A stretch of DNA of 64,000 bases from Halicephalobus mephisto (lineage: Eukaryota; Nematoda; Chromadorea; Rhabditida; Panagrolaimidae), in the NCBI GenBank assembly GCA_009193035.1, contig SWDT01000081.1, forward strand, positions 248,001 through 312,000. The letters are read 5' to 3'. The translations under genes were made by a program, and so were the position numbers. Positions 1 to 12,794 of the stretch are shown here, piece after piece (position 1 is the stretch's first letter; each line of letters starts with the position of its first letter). The notes beneath the pieces were generated by a model, which was not told the DNA's origin, did not search any database, and was given only the letters and a program-made list of their open reading frames with translations.

Positions 1-1783
1 GCTAAAAGATTATCAATCATTTTTTTTTCTAAAAGACCAACCTAGTAAGTTAACCTTGGTATTTTCAATTGTCCTACTTCTTTTGCTCCCTTTACCGCGA
101 AATCCAGATTTATTTCGTTTTTTCGATCGATCGTTGTGTCAACAATGCATAAGTGCAAAAAAGTTGTTCAATCTACCTAACAATAAAATATTTATCGGCG
201 GTGATTGGATGCTTATCGCTTTTGGTCACTTTGCCAGCTAGCAGTCAATTTTTTGATTTTTATTTTTCGTTGAGTCATATTATTGATTTTGCCTTGGGGA
301 AACTTTATTTGAAATGTCTTTTGTTTCCAATCATTATTTTTGTATTTCCAAAACTTAAATCTACCGCATCCTCAGGGGATAATCTGTTCCAATGCTGTGT
401 ACCGGTCCTCTCTACCTTCATGCATTCAACTTTTTTAAATACCTCAAATTCCGCGTCGAGTGGCCAGAACATTATTGTATATAAAAATACTTTTTCCTCC
501 CCCGACAAGTTTTGTTTAACTACGTGGAAACAGAAGAACTCCAACCAGCAATCAATCGATCAAATCGGTTTCTTAGTTTGTTTGTTCACTTCTTAGTCAG
601 CCGGATGCTTCATTCCTGCTTCATTTGCTCTGGAATTTTGCCTTCTCGAACGCGCCCCTATGATGGATCACAATTGTTCGTTTTAATTATTTGTTCATCT
701 TTCCGTTAGGAAGTACAAGTTGAACGAAAGGATGGATCCATTTTTGGGTAGATCTATTTTCGCAGAAAATCATTTTATTTTCCTTTTTAAAGTTGAGGCT
801 TTTCATTTTTGATTTTCCGACGACGAAAAAGTTTTGAGAATTATTTCTTTACAGAACAGCATATTGAACAAAAGACTTGAATAGGGTCTGGAAAATTTTG
901 GCTTTTTGATTTTCCAGATACTATGCAAGGCTTTATTGGAGCTGTTTTTGGACAATGACTTGGCAGCTCCAATATAGATAGATAGTGTCTAGGAAATTCA
1001 CATTCCCGAATATGTCAGGAAATATCCATAATTTTCATTGGAGCTGGTTTTTCTTGAAAAATGGCTTTGACAGCTCCAATAGAAAGGATGGATGGTATCT
1101 GAAAATTTCTGATTTTCAAGTTTTTTGAACACTATCTATGGATGTACTAGCACTGTTTTTTTGGAAATGGAGTTGACAGCTCTAATGAAAGAATGAACAG
1201 CGTACAGGGAATTTTTATTTTCAACTTTTCCAAGCACTATCCAGTTTTTACTAGAGTTGATTTCTCTCTTCATTGTCTTCTGACAAATAGATTTCGAAAA
1301 CGTGGGCCTTGTCGCCCAAATAATCAATTTCACTGCGGGTGCTTTGATCATTTCGTAAATCCTGATTTGTAATTATAACGAAATATTTATTAACGTTTCA
1401 ATTTCCTTTAATTTGTATTCGGGGTGAAATTCGACAATTTCCAAGAGAAATTTATTTATGCATGTCCAGCGAGGACACGCGATGAAAAATAAACTTTCGG
1501 TTTTCTGCGGGAGAAACAGACGTCTTCCGGTGTAGGCATTAGTTTAGTGTCAACATGTTCTTGTGGACATTGAGCCTTCTTCATATGGCCCGGCTTTGCT
1601 CCAGCAGTTACTTCCAAAAGAGGTTTTTGCGAAAAAAAAATGGGAAAAGCCACTTTTTACTCTCCCTTTCAATTTTCGGTCAACTTGTTCCTTTCCCGGA
1701 GATTGAGTTTTGCCTTTGGAGACTTGTGCATCATTTTTGAAGTTGGTTGTCTTTAAAATTTTAGTCATAGGCAAAGTGGTTGA
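1..1783. other. Upstream region with no supported gene
   Basis: No open frame here shows protein-like composition or convincing splice partners. It probably holds promoter and 5' untranslated exons of the EVI5-like gene, whose start lies upstream of 1784, and a three-unit array of the dispersed palindromic repeat at about 876-1265. Nothing else is recognised. Confidence 0.5.
876..1265. repeat. Dispersed alternating-palindrome repeat, three units
   Basis: Three successive units each contain GGAGCTG/CAGCTCC inverted arms and degenerate ATAGTGTCT/AGACACTAT inverted arms. Examples are ttggagctg near 928, cagctccaat near 964, gatagtgtctagg near 980 and cattggagctgg near 1039. The same modules recur in the arrays listed elsewhere in this window. 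Confidence 0.8.
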
Positions 1784-4700
1784 CTCATTTCGTTGTTCTT
1801 TGGTCCTAAGAAGAAAGAAGTAGAACACCTGGTCTCACCTTTTGTGGCGGGCTTGGCAAATTGCCATGACAACTGGAACTTGGATTTATTGAACCTCGAG
1901 CTTTCAGGAGGCGACACTGATTGCGAAACTCATCCACCTTCGGATTCAGAAGTCCATGAAGGGGAGCTCCAGGACCCTCCAAGTGAGTTGACGTCGATCT
2001 TGCTCAAAATGGAGGAACTCAACAAGTAAGTACTCGTTTAGGTTGTTTTTAATGTCATATATTCATTTCCCACCTTTCAGATCAAATGAAGCTGATTCCA
2101 GAAGCGTGACATCAGCAAAGTCTTCCAGTGGATCCCCAACGAGATCCGTCGAAGATGCGAGTTCATCACGACACGGAAGCAACTGCCAACAAGAAGATGA
2201 CGAGAACATCGATCTCTGGACGATATGGGGAAATTTGGTCAAGTCCTGGGAGATTGAAATGAAGAAAAGACCTAATTGCGTCAAGGAACTCGTTCGTCGA
2301 GGAGTACCTCAGCATTTCAGAACGATTACCTGGCAATTACTAGCTGGAGCTAGTGCTGCATCTATTCACGAGCTCTACACAGAGTACCTCCGGCACCCTT
2401 CCCCTTATGAGAAGGTCATATTGCGAGATATCCCGAGAACATATCCAGAATTGGAATTCTTCAAGGATGGCGGACGGGGACAGCAAAGTCTGTTCAATGT
2501 GATCAAAGCTTATGCAGTGCATGACCATGAAGTCGGGTATTGTCAGGGATCAGCGTTCATTGCGGGGCAACTGCTTTTGCAGGTTTGATATCTCTTGTGA
2601 TTCAGGGTTGATATATAACTTATTTAGATGCCCGAAGAAGAAGCTTTCGCTGTTTTCATCAAACTCATGGAGCAATACAGACTCAGAGAACTCTACAAAC
2701 CAGCAATGACGGAACTCGGGTTGTGCATGTTCCAACTGGAGTGCATTGTTCAAGAACAAATGCCGGACCTATACACTCACTTCAACAACATGGGATTCGA
2801 CACGTCGATGTACGCCAGTTCCTGGTTTCTTACCTTGTTCACCACCACACTCCCTCTGGAGTTGGCTAACAGAATAATGGACCTATTTCTTGTTGATGGG
2901 ATTTCCGCGATCTTCAGAGTGGCAATCGCTATTCTCCAGCAAGCCCGGGTGGAGTTGCTGAAGCTGGATATGGAGGGAATGCTCAAGGTGAGTGTATAAT
3001 TTTTGCATTTATGATGAGCCAACCATAAGAATCCCTCTTTAGTACTTCCAAAGAGAAATCAGAGAACGTTACGAGAATGATCATGAACTCCTCTTTGCCG
3101 TTGCTGGACAGATAACGTTGAATGCGAAGAAGATGAAGAAACTTGAGAAGGATTACCTCGCTAAACGAACCAAGGAACAAGAAGAGGCCATTGAATTGAG
3201 GGTAAGTTCTGTTCCCATTTGGATAATGGTCGTATTTGGTTGGGATTGAGAGACGATTTCCCTAATGAGCATGGAATGACCCAAATTTAGTTTTTAATTT
3301 CTCTCCAATGATTTTGGAGATGTTTCGATTTCGTTATCGAAGAAAAATGAAAAGTGTGCGGAAATGAATGTCACAGAGACAGAAAAAACCTTCATTACTA
3401 ATCATTGCTTCCGTTGATTGATTTGTCCTTTTGAAGAAGACTCGAGTATGTTAAACAGTTGAATTTTTATTTAATCAAAATTCCATTGTTCGGACGTCCT
3501 TGTGATGGAATTTCTCTAGTGTTGATTTTTGTTGGGGCGCTGACCGGTTCATTAGTCGAGATTTTTTAGCGAATAAAGCTTAGCTCGATCTATTTTTGAA
3601 AGCTAACTGTCAGATTTCTTTGTTTCTTGTTTTTTGGATACAACCGGATATTCCAGAGCAATTTGTAAAACTGTCAATTCGATTCATTCGGCTTTTGTCC
3701 TCCGGAAATGCTCTGTCGCTCTTTAATTTGATCCGCCAAACCAATTATTCAAATTATTTTTTATTTTTAGGATTTGAATAATTTGACCGATCGAACTTAG
3801 TTGACTAAAAGATAACCGGGCATTAGCTATTAAAAGCTTGGGGATTTTGACGGATCTCCATAAGTCAAGAATGACGAGTCTTAGCCAGCTGCTCGGACAA
3901 TGTCTCGATGGATTGCACATTTGCTGGCATTTTTAGTTTTCGAAATTTAAAAAACTTCTTCATAGTTTGATACAGATTTTTGTTTTATTTTTTAAAGAAC
4001 GCGTTTTTCAAATTAGACAATCCGATTAGATTTACTTCTAATTGATTTTTGGATCAGAACAAATTTCTTATAAGTGTTATTTGTTTAACGAGTCGGTTTT
4101 AATCATTTATTTAACTTTAATTTTTGCTTGGTGAACGTTTTCCATTTTGAAAATTGCTAAATGGATGGCTTATTGCCTATGGGAACCCGTTTTGAATGAT
4201 TTTTTCGAAACAAGCGCAACGGAAATTCGTCTTTTTGAGATTGACTGGCTTCCAGAATACTCCAACGAGTTTTTCATGATCGATTGAAAAGGAATGACTA
4301 TTAGTGATTCAGGACTTGACGTCGAATTAACCTTAGGGCGTTGTCTGAAGGTTCTTTTCACGGAACAAATTGATTTATACTTTTGTTTTGATGAAATCCA
4401 GATGGTCCCTCATTCATGTGGATTGTTCGGGGCGGCATTGTTTGACTGGCCCATCCAACTTGAGGACAGTCGAGAAAGGAAATTGTTTGGGCTTTAAAAT
4501 TCAACTAAAAATGAATTTTTAAATTTAAAGTTTGCATTAGAAATTCTTGGTTTTTAATTACATATCGATCAAGATGTTAGTCATCAGATTTATGACTTTA
4601 TTTTTGGGATGACGTTTTATTTTTACCTGGCGTGGTTGTATGAGTGTTTTCCGAGATCAAAGCAAATTCTCCGCCGTACTTTCGGCAGTTCTTTTTTGCA

Positions 4701-6854
4701 TGTTCTGCTACACTTGAGACTTGATGCAGCCATTAACGAATTCTGCAAGTCGCGCAAAAGAGATTTTCGCACTCCTAAACTTGTTCTCGAGAGCGGAGAA
4801 GGAACTAGCGCCTGACTGCGAGCTGTCTTTTGTTGTTAAGGGGAGATCTGGGAATCGTGATGATCGGATTTCACTTTACTGGGAAGTTTATAGTGTTTTT
4901 CTTTTGTTCGAGAGTTATTGAGATTTTCTGCGTGTTGGTATTGACGCGTTTTTCTTTGAGTTTAGTCGGTAAGCCTCGAACTTTTCTAGAATTCATCGTT
5001 AGGGTAGTAAACTGCAACGATGCCGGTTCCGCTTCCAAAATACAAAAAGCGGAGAAAGTTTAAAATGACTCAAAAGGTGGGATGTGTCTCTCAATTCCAT
5101 GATATATTGTTGAAGGGCTTTATTAAAAGTTATTTTGATCAGTAAGTAGAATAGTGTCAGAAAAGAATTTTTAGACAATATTTACGGTTTCTACTAACAT
5201 TATTGAATATAAAACACTACTCCAATGAAATTTCGGAGCTTAGAAATAGTTACTTTTTCGAATATTTCAAATGTTGTCCGAATTTCTTATTGAGACTGTT
5301 TTTTTAAAGATTTTGCTTTTATTATTTATTAACGTTTGTTTAGCCCTTCAACATTCGAAGTTCAAGTACATAGTTCACAACTTTTCCGCCTTTGCGATAT
5401 ATAAAATGTTCTATTTCAGCGATTGCGGACAGAAAACCGTTTGCTGCGTCAACGAATCGATTATCTTGAACATGAGAGTAGTGCATTGGCGGACAGACTG
5501 ATTCGAGGTCAGGTGGATTTGGCTCAACAAGCCGAGAACAGCTTGAGTATTTCTCATGAGCTTCACACATTGAGGGACATTAATTCTGATGCCCATAAAA
5601 GGCTCGAGGAAGCCTACGAAACAATAAGAGAATTGAGCTGTAAAAGAGATGGCGTGGTCTCCTTGACTGAAACGGGAACACAAGTCGATGACACATCAAT
5701 GATCGAGCATATTCATGCTCTGCAAGAAGAGCTGATTGAGGCTCATAACAGAAAGGCTGATTTGGAAAACACGATAAGAGAGCTGAAACTTAGAATATCC
5801 GAGTTGGAATGTGCTAACAAGCGACTGAAAGAAAGTCCTCCGGATGACGGAATTGCTAGTATTCAGGAAGAACTGATCAGAGTGAAAATGAGAGAAGCGG
5901 AAGCGAGTTTGTCGTTGAAGGAGATGAGACAGAGGTTAGCAGAGTTGGAACAGCATTGGACTAAGTATGCAAGTCAGCGGCCTTCGATTTCCGCAAACGG
6001 CATATCTCAGAGTCAGTCCACGACTAGTGTTGATACGAACACTGATGGGTCGAGCAGAGCTGACAGTCCTCAACATTCTCCCACCGGCAATAGTAACACG
6101 AACAATAATAATCATTGCCCAACCCAGTCCCAGAATGGAACGAAAGGAAGATTTGCGAAATTGACAGCTCTGATTGGAGCTGCTGCCGGTGGATCTGCTC
6201 CAGATGATGATCTTCCCACAATTAGAGAATTGGAGGATCAACTAATGGGATTAAGGATAAAAGAGGCTGATGCTGTAGCTGAATTAAAAGAGATGAGACA
6301 GAAGGTAATGGAGTTGGAGACTCAGAATCATGTGTGCACTAACCAACTGAAGAGACAAGATGATGAACTGAAAAGAGTTCGAGAGGAGAAAGAAACTGCT
6401 TCAGTGAATGAACAGAAGGCAGCAAGTTTGTTAAAAGAAGAGCAGCGGAAACTGTTGGAGATTCAGGGTGAAATGAAGGAAGCAAGTGTAATGCAGCGAC
6501 TGAAGTATACTGAAAGTCTACAACAGATTGCTGATCTGAAGCAGACAATAGCTCAGCTGGAGAGTAAGGTAAGGGTATTTTTGTGGATTTAGTCAGTAAT
6601 TGTTAAAATAATTTCAGATTGCCGAGAAGAACGCTCAAGCTCAACTTCGCGGAAGCTCCATTGTTTCTGACGTTGATGACGACTCTGTAGTTGACAACAG
6701 ATCAGGGAGCTACGGCGATTCTAACTCTATCGCTTCTGAGGAGATGTCCGCTTTTATTGCCGACGTTACTGCTAAGGCCCCCGCTGACCTCGATAACGAT
6801 TTAACTCCGCCGCCTACATTGAAAGCAGAGGATACCCCCGTGGCCTCTCATTGA
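1784..6854 (+). CDS. EVI5-type TBC-domain Rab GTPase-activating protein (5' end incomplete)
   Basis: Predicted exons are 1784-2025, 2081-2582, 2628-2987, 3043-3201, 5420-6568 and 6618-6854; all phases agree, giving about 880 residues. A TBC domain starts after an acidic, Ser-rich leader and carries both catalytic fingers: Arg in ILRDIPR and Gln in YCQGSAF. It is followed by EVI5's characteristic junction RLRTENRLLRQRI and a long coiled coil ending in an acidic tail. EVI5 proteins stimulate GTP hydrolysis by Rab GTPases (Rab11/Rab35 have been reported) in endosomal traffic and cytokinesis. The first exon is open back to a TGA at 1781 but has no ATG until 2009. The reading PSELTSILLKMEELNK matches the EVI5 leader, so an upstream coding exon is probable. 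Intron 4 (3202-5419) is unusually long. Confidence 0.93.
3202..5419 (+). other. Long intron of the EVI5-like gene
   Basis: This 2.2 kb stretch separates the end of the TBC domain from the coiled coil. Donor AGG|gtaagt and acceptor ctatttcag|CGATTG join in phase 0. Several short open frames occur inside but none resembles a protein. An internal promoter for a coiled-coil-only transcript is possible but is not shown by the sequence. Confidence 0.7.
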
Positions 6855-8021
6855 GCTTTGGTTGTTTCACAAAACGTGTACTTCACTTATCGTCCACGGT
6901 ATTCAAAGTGTCTTTTAAACATTGTCTTGTAAATAGTAGTCTTTCTGGATGAATTATAACCCGCATAATTTATGTAAAGATTCGGAAGGCCAAACTTCTT
7001 GTGATAATTGTCAACAAATAATTGGTATTGATATTTCGCATTTGTATTCGCTCAGATGATAATACGAAGAATATTATAAAACTCGTTTTAAGCAAGTGAA
7101 AGTACAAAGGTGTGGAAAGTAACTGAATGGTATACTTAGAGCTAATGATTTTCTAAAATGTTCGACTTTTAAACTCGAATTAGTTTGCAATCGACAGTTC
7201 TGGCTAGAACTAGAGTCCATAATTGAAACGAAAAGTGACTACTCATATTTCTTGGAGCAGTTTTAATTTATTCCACATAAAATGTCATTTCTTTCTATAT
7301 ATATCCAATATACTTTAGTTAGTTATAATTTTAATTGCATTACAGAAATGAGTAGTTTGATATTTTAGTTCTAACAGAGCTATTTGAATAAAAAATTCAA
7401 AAAAGTCCTAAGGTAGGATTAGGCTTACCAAATTTAAGTTTTGTAGTTTTATACACAGGTGCCTTTGAGAATGTCCAACAAGATGTGAATAGAATAAAAA
7501 ATACTATCGACTCTCTTGTATGATTTTAGAGGGAGAAAGATAAAGAGCTTTCCTTCAAGGGCTCTCGAGACCAATCCGATTCTAGAGTTGGATGAGAACT
7601 ATCTTTTTTCCTGAAAACTTCCGAATCAGAATCCTCATCCTGAAGTACTGGTAAGTGATTTTCGAAATTTGCTCTTTAGGATTTTACACAAGATACAGTT
7701 TTAGAATATTTCTTGAGCCTTCAATTTGGCAAGGCTGCAACCCTAAGAAAGTAAATTTTATATATGAAAAATCTAGATTCAGAGGTTACATAATCGTATA
7801 AGTTTCAAAGGCTTAAATTTGAAACATACTTTTATTTCCCCTTTGTAGAGCAAAGACAACGTCGACTATGGGCTTTTGGCGAACTGTTCAGAATGACAAT
7901 CCGAAGATGCCTCGGTTTTTAATTTCTTTGGGGACTTTGTTCTTCGTCTTCTTCTTTTGAAAGTTAACTTTTGTTGTTTTCATGGTTATTAAATTCTTGC
8001 CAGTTTGCGATAGCTGACGAA
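6855..8021 (+). other. 3' region of EVI5-like gene and upstream region of PSS gene
   Basis: AT-rich non-coding DNA. AATAAA-type signals near 7386 and 7492 could end the EVI5-like transcript. No open frame, RNA gene or copy of the palindromic repeat is recognised. Confidence 0.5.
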
Positions 8022-9635
8022 ATGCCAGATAATTCTGAATCTGCTGACCTTATCGGTGACATTGATGTCACTGACGATGAAGTGCCTTCGATCGATGATG
8101 AAGCTACGGAGTGAGTTTTCCTAATTGCTTTTTATAAAAATAATTAGTTCAGAAAAAGAAAGTATCGATCGAAAACAGAAGTGGAACGACTACATTATCG
8201 GTTTGTAAACGACAGAGTGGTAAACGACATTACACTCGAGATTCTGTATAAGCCTCACACTATTTCACTTCTGGTTCTGCTTTGTGGTTTCTTGCTTTAT
8301 AAAGCATTTGCCGAGTGAGTTGTTGTGTATTTGAATCAACATATATCTGGCAACTTTTAGTGATGGAGAATCTACAGAGGCAAATGTGTTCAACGGACTC
8401 AAAGCCACTGCTGCCTTGTTCCTTATCCTTTCTGCCATGACGTTTCCAAATGGCCCGTTTATCCGTCCCCATCCCATCATCTGGAGAATAGTGTTCGGTC
8501 TTAGTGTTATGTACGTCTTGACTCTGCAATTTACATTGTTCCAAACTTACGACAACGTGAAAAGTGCTTTGACCTGGCTTGATCCCGAAGGCCTCGGAAT
8601 GCAGAAATTAAAAGAGAAAGAGTATGCAGTTGATTGCTGGAATATCACGCTGGAAAGAATCTGGAGTTACATGGATATTTTTGCTGTTGGTCACTTCCTT
8701 GGATGGGCTATGAAAGCCTTGTTGATCAGACACTCCATAATCTGCTGGTACATCAGCATCTCTTGGGAACTTACAGAAGTGGTATTTGCTCACTTGCTGC
8801 CCAACTTTCAAGAATGCTGGTGGGATGCGATCTTCTTGGATGTGGTGATCTGCAATGGACTGGGAATCTGGTTCGGATTACAAGTTTGCAAGTTGCTGGA
8901 AATGAGAACTTTCCACTGGGAGAGCATCAAGTAAGTTTTGTCTTCATTCATGCTCTTTATGGTCCTCTCTTAGGAATATTCGAACAGCCAGAGGTAAGTT
9001 CAAACGCGCAGTCCTTCAGTTCACTCCAGAAAGCTGGATAAAAGTCGACTGGTTCAACAGCTTTGCTCTGCGAAGAACTCTGGCTCTCTACTTGTTCATC
9101 ATGATCTGGCTCCAAAGTGAACTCAATACTTTCTTCCTAAAGCATGTCTTTGCCGTTGATACCAGCCATCCTGTGGTCTTCTGGAGAATTATATTGATTG
9201 GATTAATCAGTGCTCCTACCATTCGCCAATATTATTCCTACGTCACTGACCCGAACGTCAAACGCCTCGGTATGCAGTGTTGGATTTTCTGCGCTGTTAC
9301 TGCTTTGGAATCTGCTGTCTGCATTAAATTCGGACGACACCAACTTCCTGCTATGAAAGCAACATTAATTGTCATCTGGATCATCCTTCTAGCCATTGGA
9401 ACGGTCTTTTGTGTCTGGCTGAGTGTCTTCTGGGCAAAATCTTCATCGGTGAGTGGTTCCAATTAGAATGCACCAGCGAATAAACTCTTAATTGCAGATG
9501 ACTCAAGGAGTGCAACTTCGAAGTGGCCTCAAGAGACATTATTACTTGGATTCCTCATATGAGAATCTCGGAGCTATTGGAGCAGATGTTCGTAGACGAA
9601 GAAAAGAACTTAAGATTTCTGAATCTGATTTTTAA
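8022..9635 (+). CDS. Phosphatidylserine synthase (PTDSS1/2 family)
   Basis: Predicted exons are 8022-8110, 8153-8314, 8361-8930, 8974-9448 and 9498-9635, all in phase, giving 477 residues. The protein exchanges the head group of phosphatidylcholine or phosphatidylethanolamine for serine in the ER and its mitochondria-associated membranes. Family blocks are nearly unbroken: FPNGPFIRPHPIIWR, GWAMKALLIR, HLLPNFQECWWD, CNGLGIWFG, LEMRTFHWES, ELNTFFLKH and APTIRQYYSY. There are about nine to ten hydrophobic segments. The N-terminus is acidic, with a MPDNSESADLIG start; the C-terminus is basic. The second acceptor was placed at 8152 rather than 8147 because only that keeps the conserved LHYRFVNDRV in frame. 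The sequence does not separate PTDSS1 from PTDSS2. Confidence 0.96.
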
Positions 9636-9870
9636 TTGAATCTCCACGAAGAACAGAAGAATTTCCAACGGGTATAATTGGAATCTGAGGATCATCAGCT
9701 TTGAAGGTGTTAAATGCTTTTGTGGCGCTGCTCTTTTGCTGTTCAGCTTTGATGTGTGTGCCTTTTTTATAATTAGTAAAGGTTTTAGGTTTTGGTAATG
9801 AAGAATAGTAGAGGTTGTGTCCTCTTTTATTTGGGATTTATTTTATTTTCATTAGATTAGTAGAACTTAG

Positions 9871-11528
9871 ATGAGGTTGACATCAAAAGCTTTTTCAAGC
9901 TTGAGAGATGTAAGAGTTCGATTCGCCCCTTCACCTACAGGACAGCTTCACTTGGGTAGTTTGAGAACAGCGTTGTTTAACTATCTTTTTGCTAAGAAGT
10001 ACCATGGAGAGTTTGTTCTTAGAATAGAAGATACAGATCAGCAAAGAGTTGTCCCCGGATGTGCAGAAAAATTTGAGCAAACTTTGAAAGAATTCTCATT
10101 GGAACCAGATGAATCACCTTTGAACGGAGGAAGGTTTGGTCCGTATGTTCAAAGTCAGAGGAAGGGGTTTTATGGAGACATGGCGGAAGAATTAGTGGAT
10201 TCTGGACGAGCATATAGATGTTTCTGTTCCAACGAGGTTAATTTCAGTTTAATTTTTTGGGAATTTGATTGGTTTCTTTAGCGACTGGAGATTCTTCGGA
10301 AAAATGCCATGAGAACTGGTCAAGTACCCAGGTATGATAATCGATGTCGAAATATCTCCAAGGAAGAAGCAATAGCTAGGGTAAAGAATGGAGAACCTTC
10401 TGTAATCAGGTTCAAATTTGAAAAGCAACAAGTCTTCTTTAACGATGTTGTCTACGGGGATAATTCTCAAGCTATAGATGAAGGAGATTTCGTAATTGTT
10501 AAGTCTGATGGATTTCCGACTTATCATTTTGCTAATATTGTGGATGATCATGGGATGGAGATTTCACACGTTATTAGAGGAGCTGAATGGCTGCCATCGA
10601 CTCCAAAACATGTAAAATTATACGAGTGAGTTACTTGTGGGTTTATTAATGATTATTATTTATCCTTAGAACATTCAATTGGACTCCACCAAAGTTCGTC
10701 CACCTACCGTTGATTACTCGGGATGGTCAAAAAAAGCTTTCGAAGAGAGATGCAGATGCTTTTGTGGGATACTACACTGCTGAGAAAGGATACTTGCCTT
10801 TAGCTGTATTGAATTTTCTTTTGAGAAATGGGTCCGGTATACGAGATTTTGAAGTAGGCAGATTGTATTCACTGGAAGAGATAATTGAAAGATTTGACGA
10901 AAAGCTGATTGGAACAAGAAACTTTATGGTGACGTTTTTAGCCATTGATTTTCCGTAAACAACAGGATTTCAGATGGACAAAGCTTCCTTGGAGAACTAT
11001 GGCAGATTAGCCTTCAGAGCTGCTTCGAAATCTCTACTATTGGATGCCATTGGTTCTCATATTCAATCCAAGTTTCCCAATGTGGATCCTGGTTTGTTGA
11101 AGCCAGATTATGTTGAACGAGTTATTGTCTTCTTGAACCAAAACGAGGAATCTTTTTCTTGCTTAAGTGAACTATCTGCTGGAGACTTCAAATTCTTCTT
11201 TGGAAGACCTAATTCTGCTTCGACGTTACTCCAGAAGTTTTCAGCAGATGTGTGCATTCAAGCTTTAGATGGATTACTGTCTTTGGAAAAAATCAATCTG
11301 GAGTCTGTGAAGACTGTAGCAAAGGATCTGAATCTGCAACCAGCGAAATTGATGGGAATCATTAGGTGTTCGTTGATCGACAGTTTTCAAGGACCTCCAT
11401 TAAGTGAACTCTTTGGATTCTTTTCGGAAGAGGAGTGCAGGACTAGACTGACAGAAATGAGGAAGAGATTAGACGGAAACCACGTTGATGAATCCGGTAG
11501 GGATCAAAATAGGTCAAGTAGGCATTAG
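9871..11528 (+). CDS. EARS2: Mitochondrial glutamyl-tRNA synthetase
   Basis: Predicted exons are 9871-10236, 10282-10625, 10670-10928 and 10974-11528, in phase, giving 507 residues. It attaches glutamate to tRNA in the mitochondrial matrix. This is a class I synthetase: [20 protein letters not shown] holds the HIGH-type motif and KKLSKRDAD the KMSKS-type motif, with DTDQQR, CFCSNE and [14 protein letters not shown] between them. The bacterial-type sequence and a short basic Ser/Arg leader before the first strand fit a mitochondrial rather than cytosolic enzyme. The C-terminal half (from 10974) is the helical anticodon-binding region and is less conserved. It starts 235 bp after the phosphatidylserine synthase stop on the same strand, so co-transcription is possible. 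Confidence 0.95.
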
Positions 11529-11548
11529 TAGTTGTTGTGTTTGTCAAA

Positions 11549-11554
11549 AATAAA
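11549..11554 (+). terminator. Poly(A) signal of the EARS2 gene
   Basis: AATAAA lies 21 bases after the EARS2 stop codon, the usual place for a nematode 3' end. Confidence 0.6.
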
Positions 11555-11981
11555 AATTACGTTCAATTCATTTTATGGAAATTAAACATACGACTTCATC
11601 AAACCTAGTGCAATGAATATAAGGGTTTTGTCGATCACGACTAGTGGGTAATCTACATGCAGGACTCATCTGTGATTGACGATATATAATTTGTGAGATT
11701 GAACTCGTACGAAGGGATTTTTTGTTAAATGGTTGATTGACGAAGATACATAGTTTAATCAATTAGTGGATTTTCGCTGACAAAATTCCATACTTTGAGT
11801 TTTTTACAACACAAAATGAAAGATTTGATGCAAAAAATCCAAATTTAAGAAATAGGATTTCAAGAATTTAAATTTTACTATTATTCTTCATATGTTGACA
11901 ATTTCGAGGAAATTAGAATTTTTTGGAGGAATATTACCTTAGGTTTATTAATTTGTATCTTTGGACATTTATAATTACTAT
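11555..11981. other. Convergent intergenic spacer
   Basis: This lies between the EARS2 3' end (+) and the Clc-like gene 3' end (-). TTTATT at 11944-11949 reads AATAAA on the minus strand and is a likely poly(A) signal for the Clc-like gene. No gene is seen. Confidence 0.5.
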
Positions 11982-12794
11982 TTACAAACAATGGGATGAA
12001 CAGAATGCAGTGATGCTTCCAACGATGGTTGCCGCTACTCCCACGAGGATGGCCCCTACCCCTAGGTAGAATGAGTAACTGACACTGTTGGCGTTGTCAA
12101 GATCTTCCTGGTTATTGACTTCCTGGATATCGTCCTTGTGTTTGACTCCAAAAATAGTGATGCCTATGGCTAGACAGAGAGTGGCCAGGAAGGCAAGGGG
12201 AGGAAGGACCTTGAGGAAATGGGATCGGCAACAGCAAGCGCAGAAGGAAGCAATGGTCCATCCTATGGCAATTAGTTCGAGGATTAACGCTATCACGAGG
12301 AAAGCGATGACTGCTTTTTCCCAGTCTGGTCGACTCTGAAAACGAGTTTTTAAACTTGCAAACTACGGTAGACAGCAGTTTTGAGATTTTTTTCACAGAA
12401 TCACTTTGATACGTGAATAGTATCCAGAAAAGCAAAAGCTTGAAACCTTTTCGTCACTATCCAACCTTTCATTGAAACTGCTTTTTGAATTAACTTTGTA
12501 TAAAATTCCGTTCAACTTACATCCCACCATTTTTCGCACTTTTCTTTCGCTTGTTCTGGGGTCGGAGTAGTCTTCCCGTCGGAGTAATCATCAGGATCCC
12601 AGCAACCCGTGAGTATTCCGGAATGCCCACCATTGTCGTACTCTCTCCATCCCGGGCTGAACATGGCCCCGATCTACATACGTCATGATTACGATAATGA
12701 ATAATTAACTATTTGTTGCAAAACTTACAGTTAGACCGAGACATATTAACATCAAGGCTCCAAAAACGATTTGTCCGATAATTGACAGACACAT
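11982..12794 (-). CDS. Clc-like claudin-superfamily four-helix membrane protein
   Basis: Predicted exons on the minus strand are 12794-12729, 12673-12521 and 12335-11982, all phase 0, giving 190 residues. TM1 is IIGQIVFGALMLICLGLTIG. An extracellular loop follows with FSPGWREY and Cys residues at CWDP and KCEKWW, then PDWEKAVI leading into TM2, a CACCC cluster on the cytoplasmic side, TM3 and TM4. This fits the nematode Clc-like family, related to claudins/PMP22, thought to act at cell junctions or as channel regulators. No specific partner can be inferred. The family assignment is from remembered motifs (SPGWREY, WEKAVIA, FCACCC). Confidence 0.78.
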
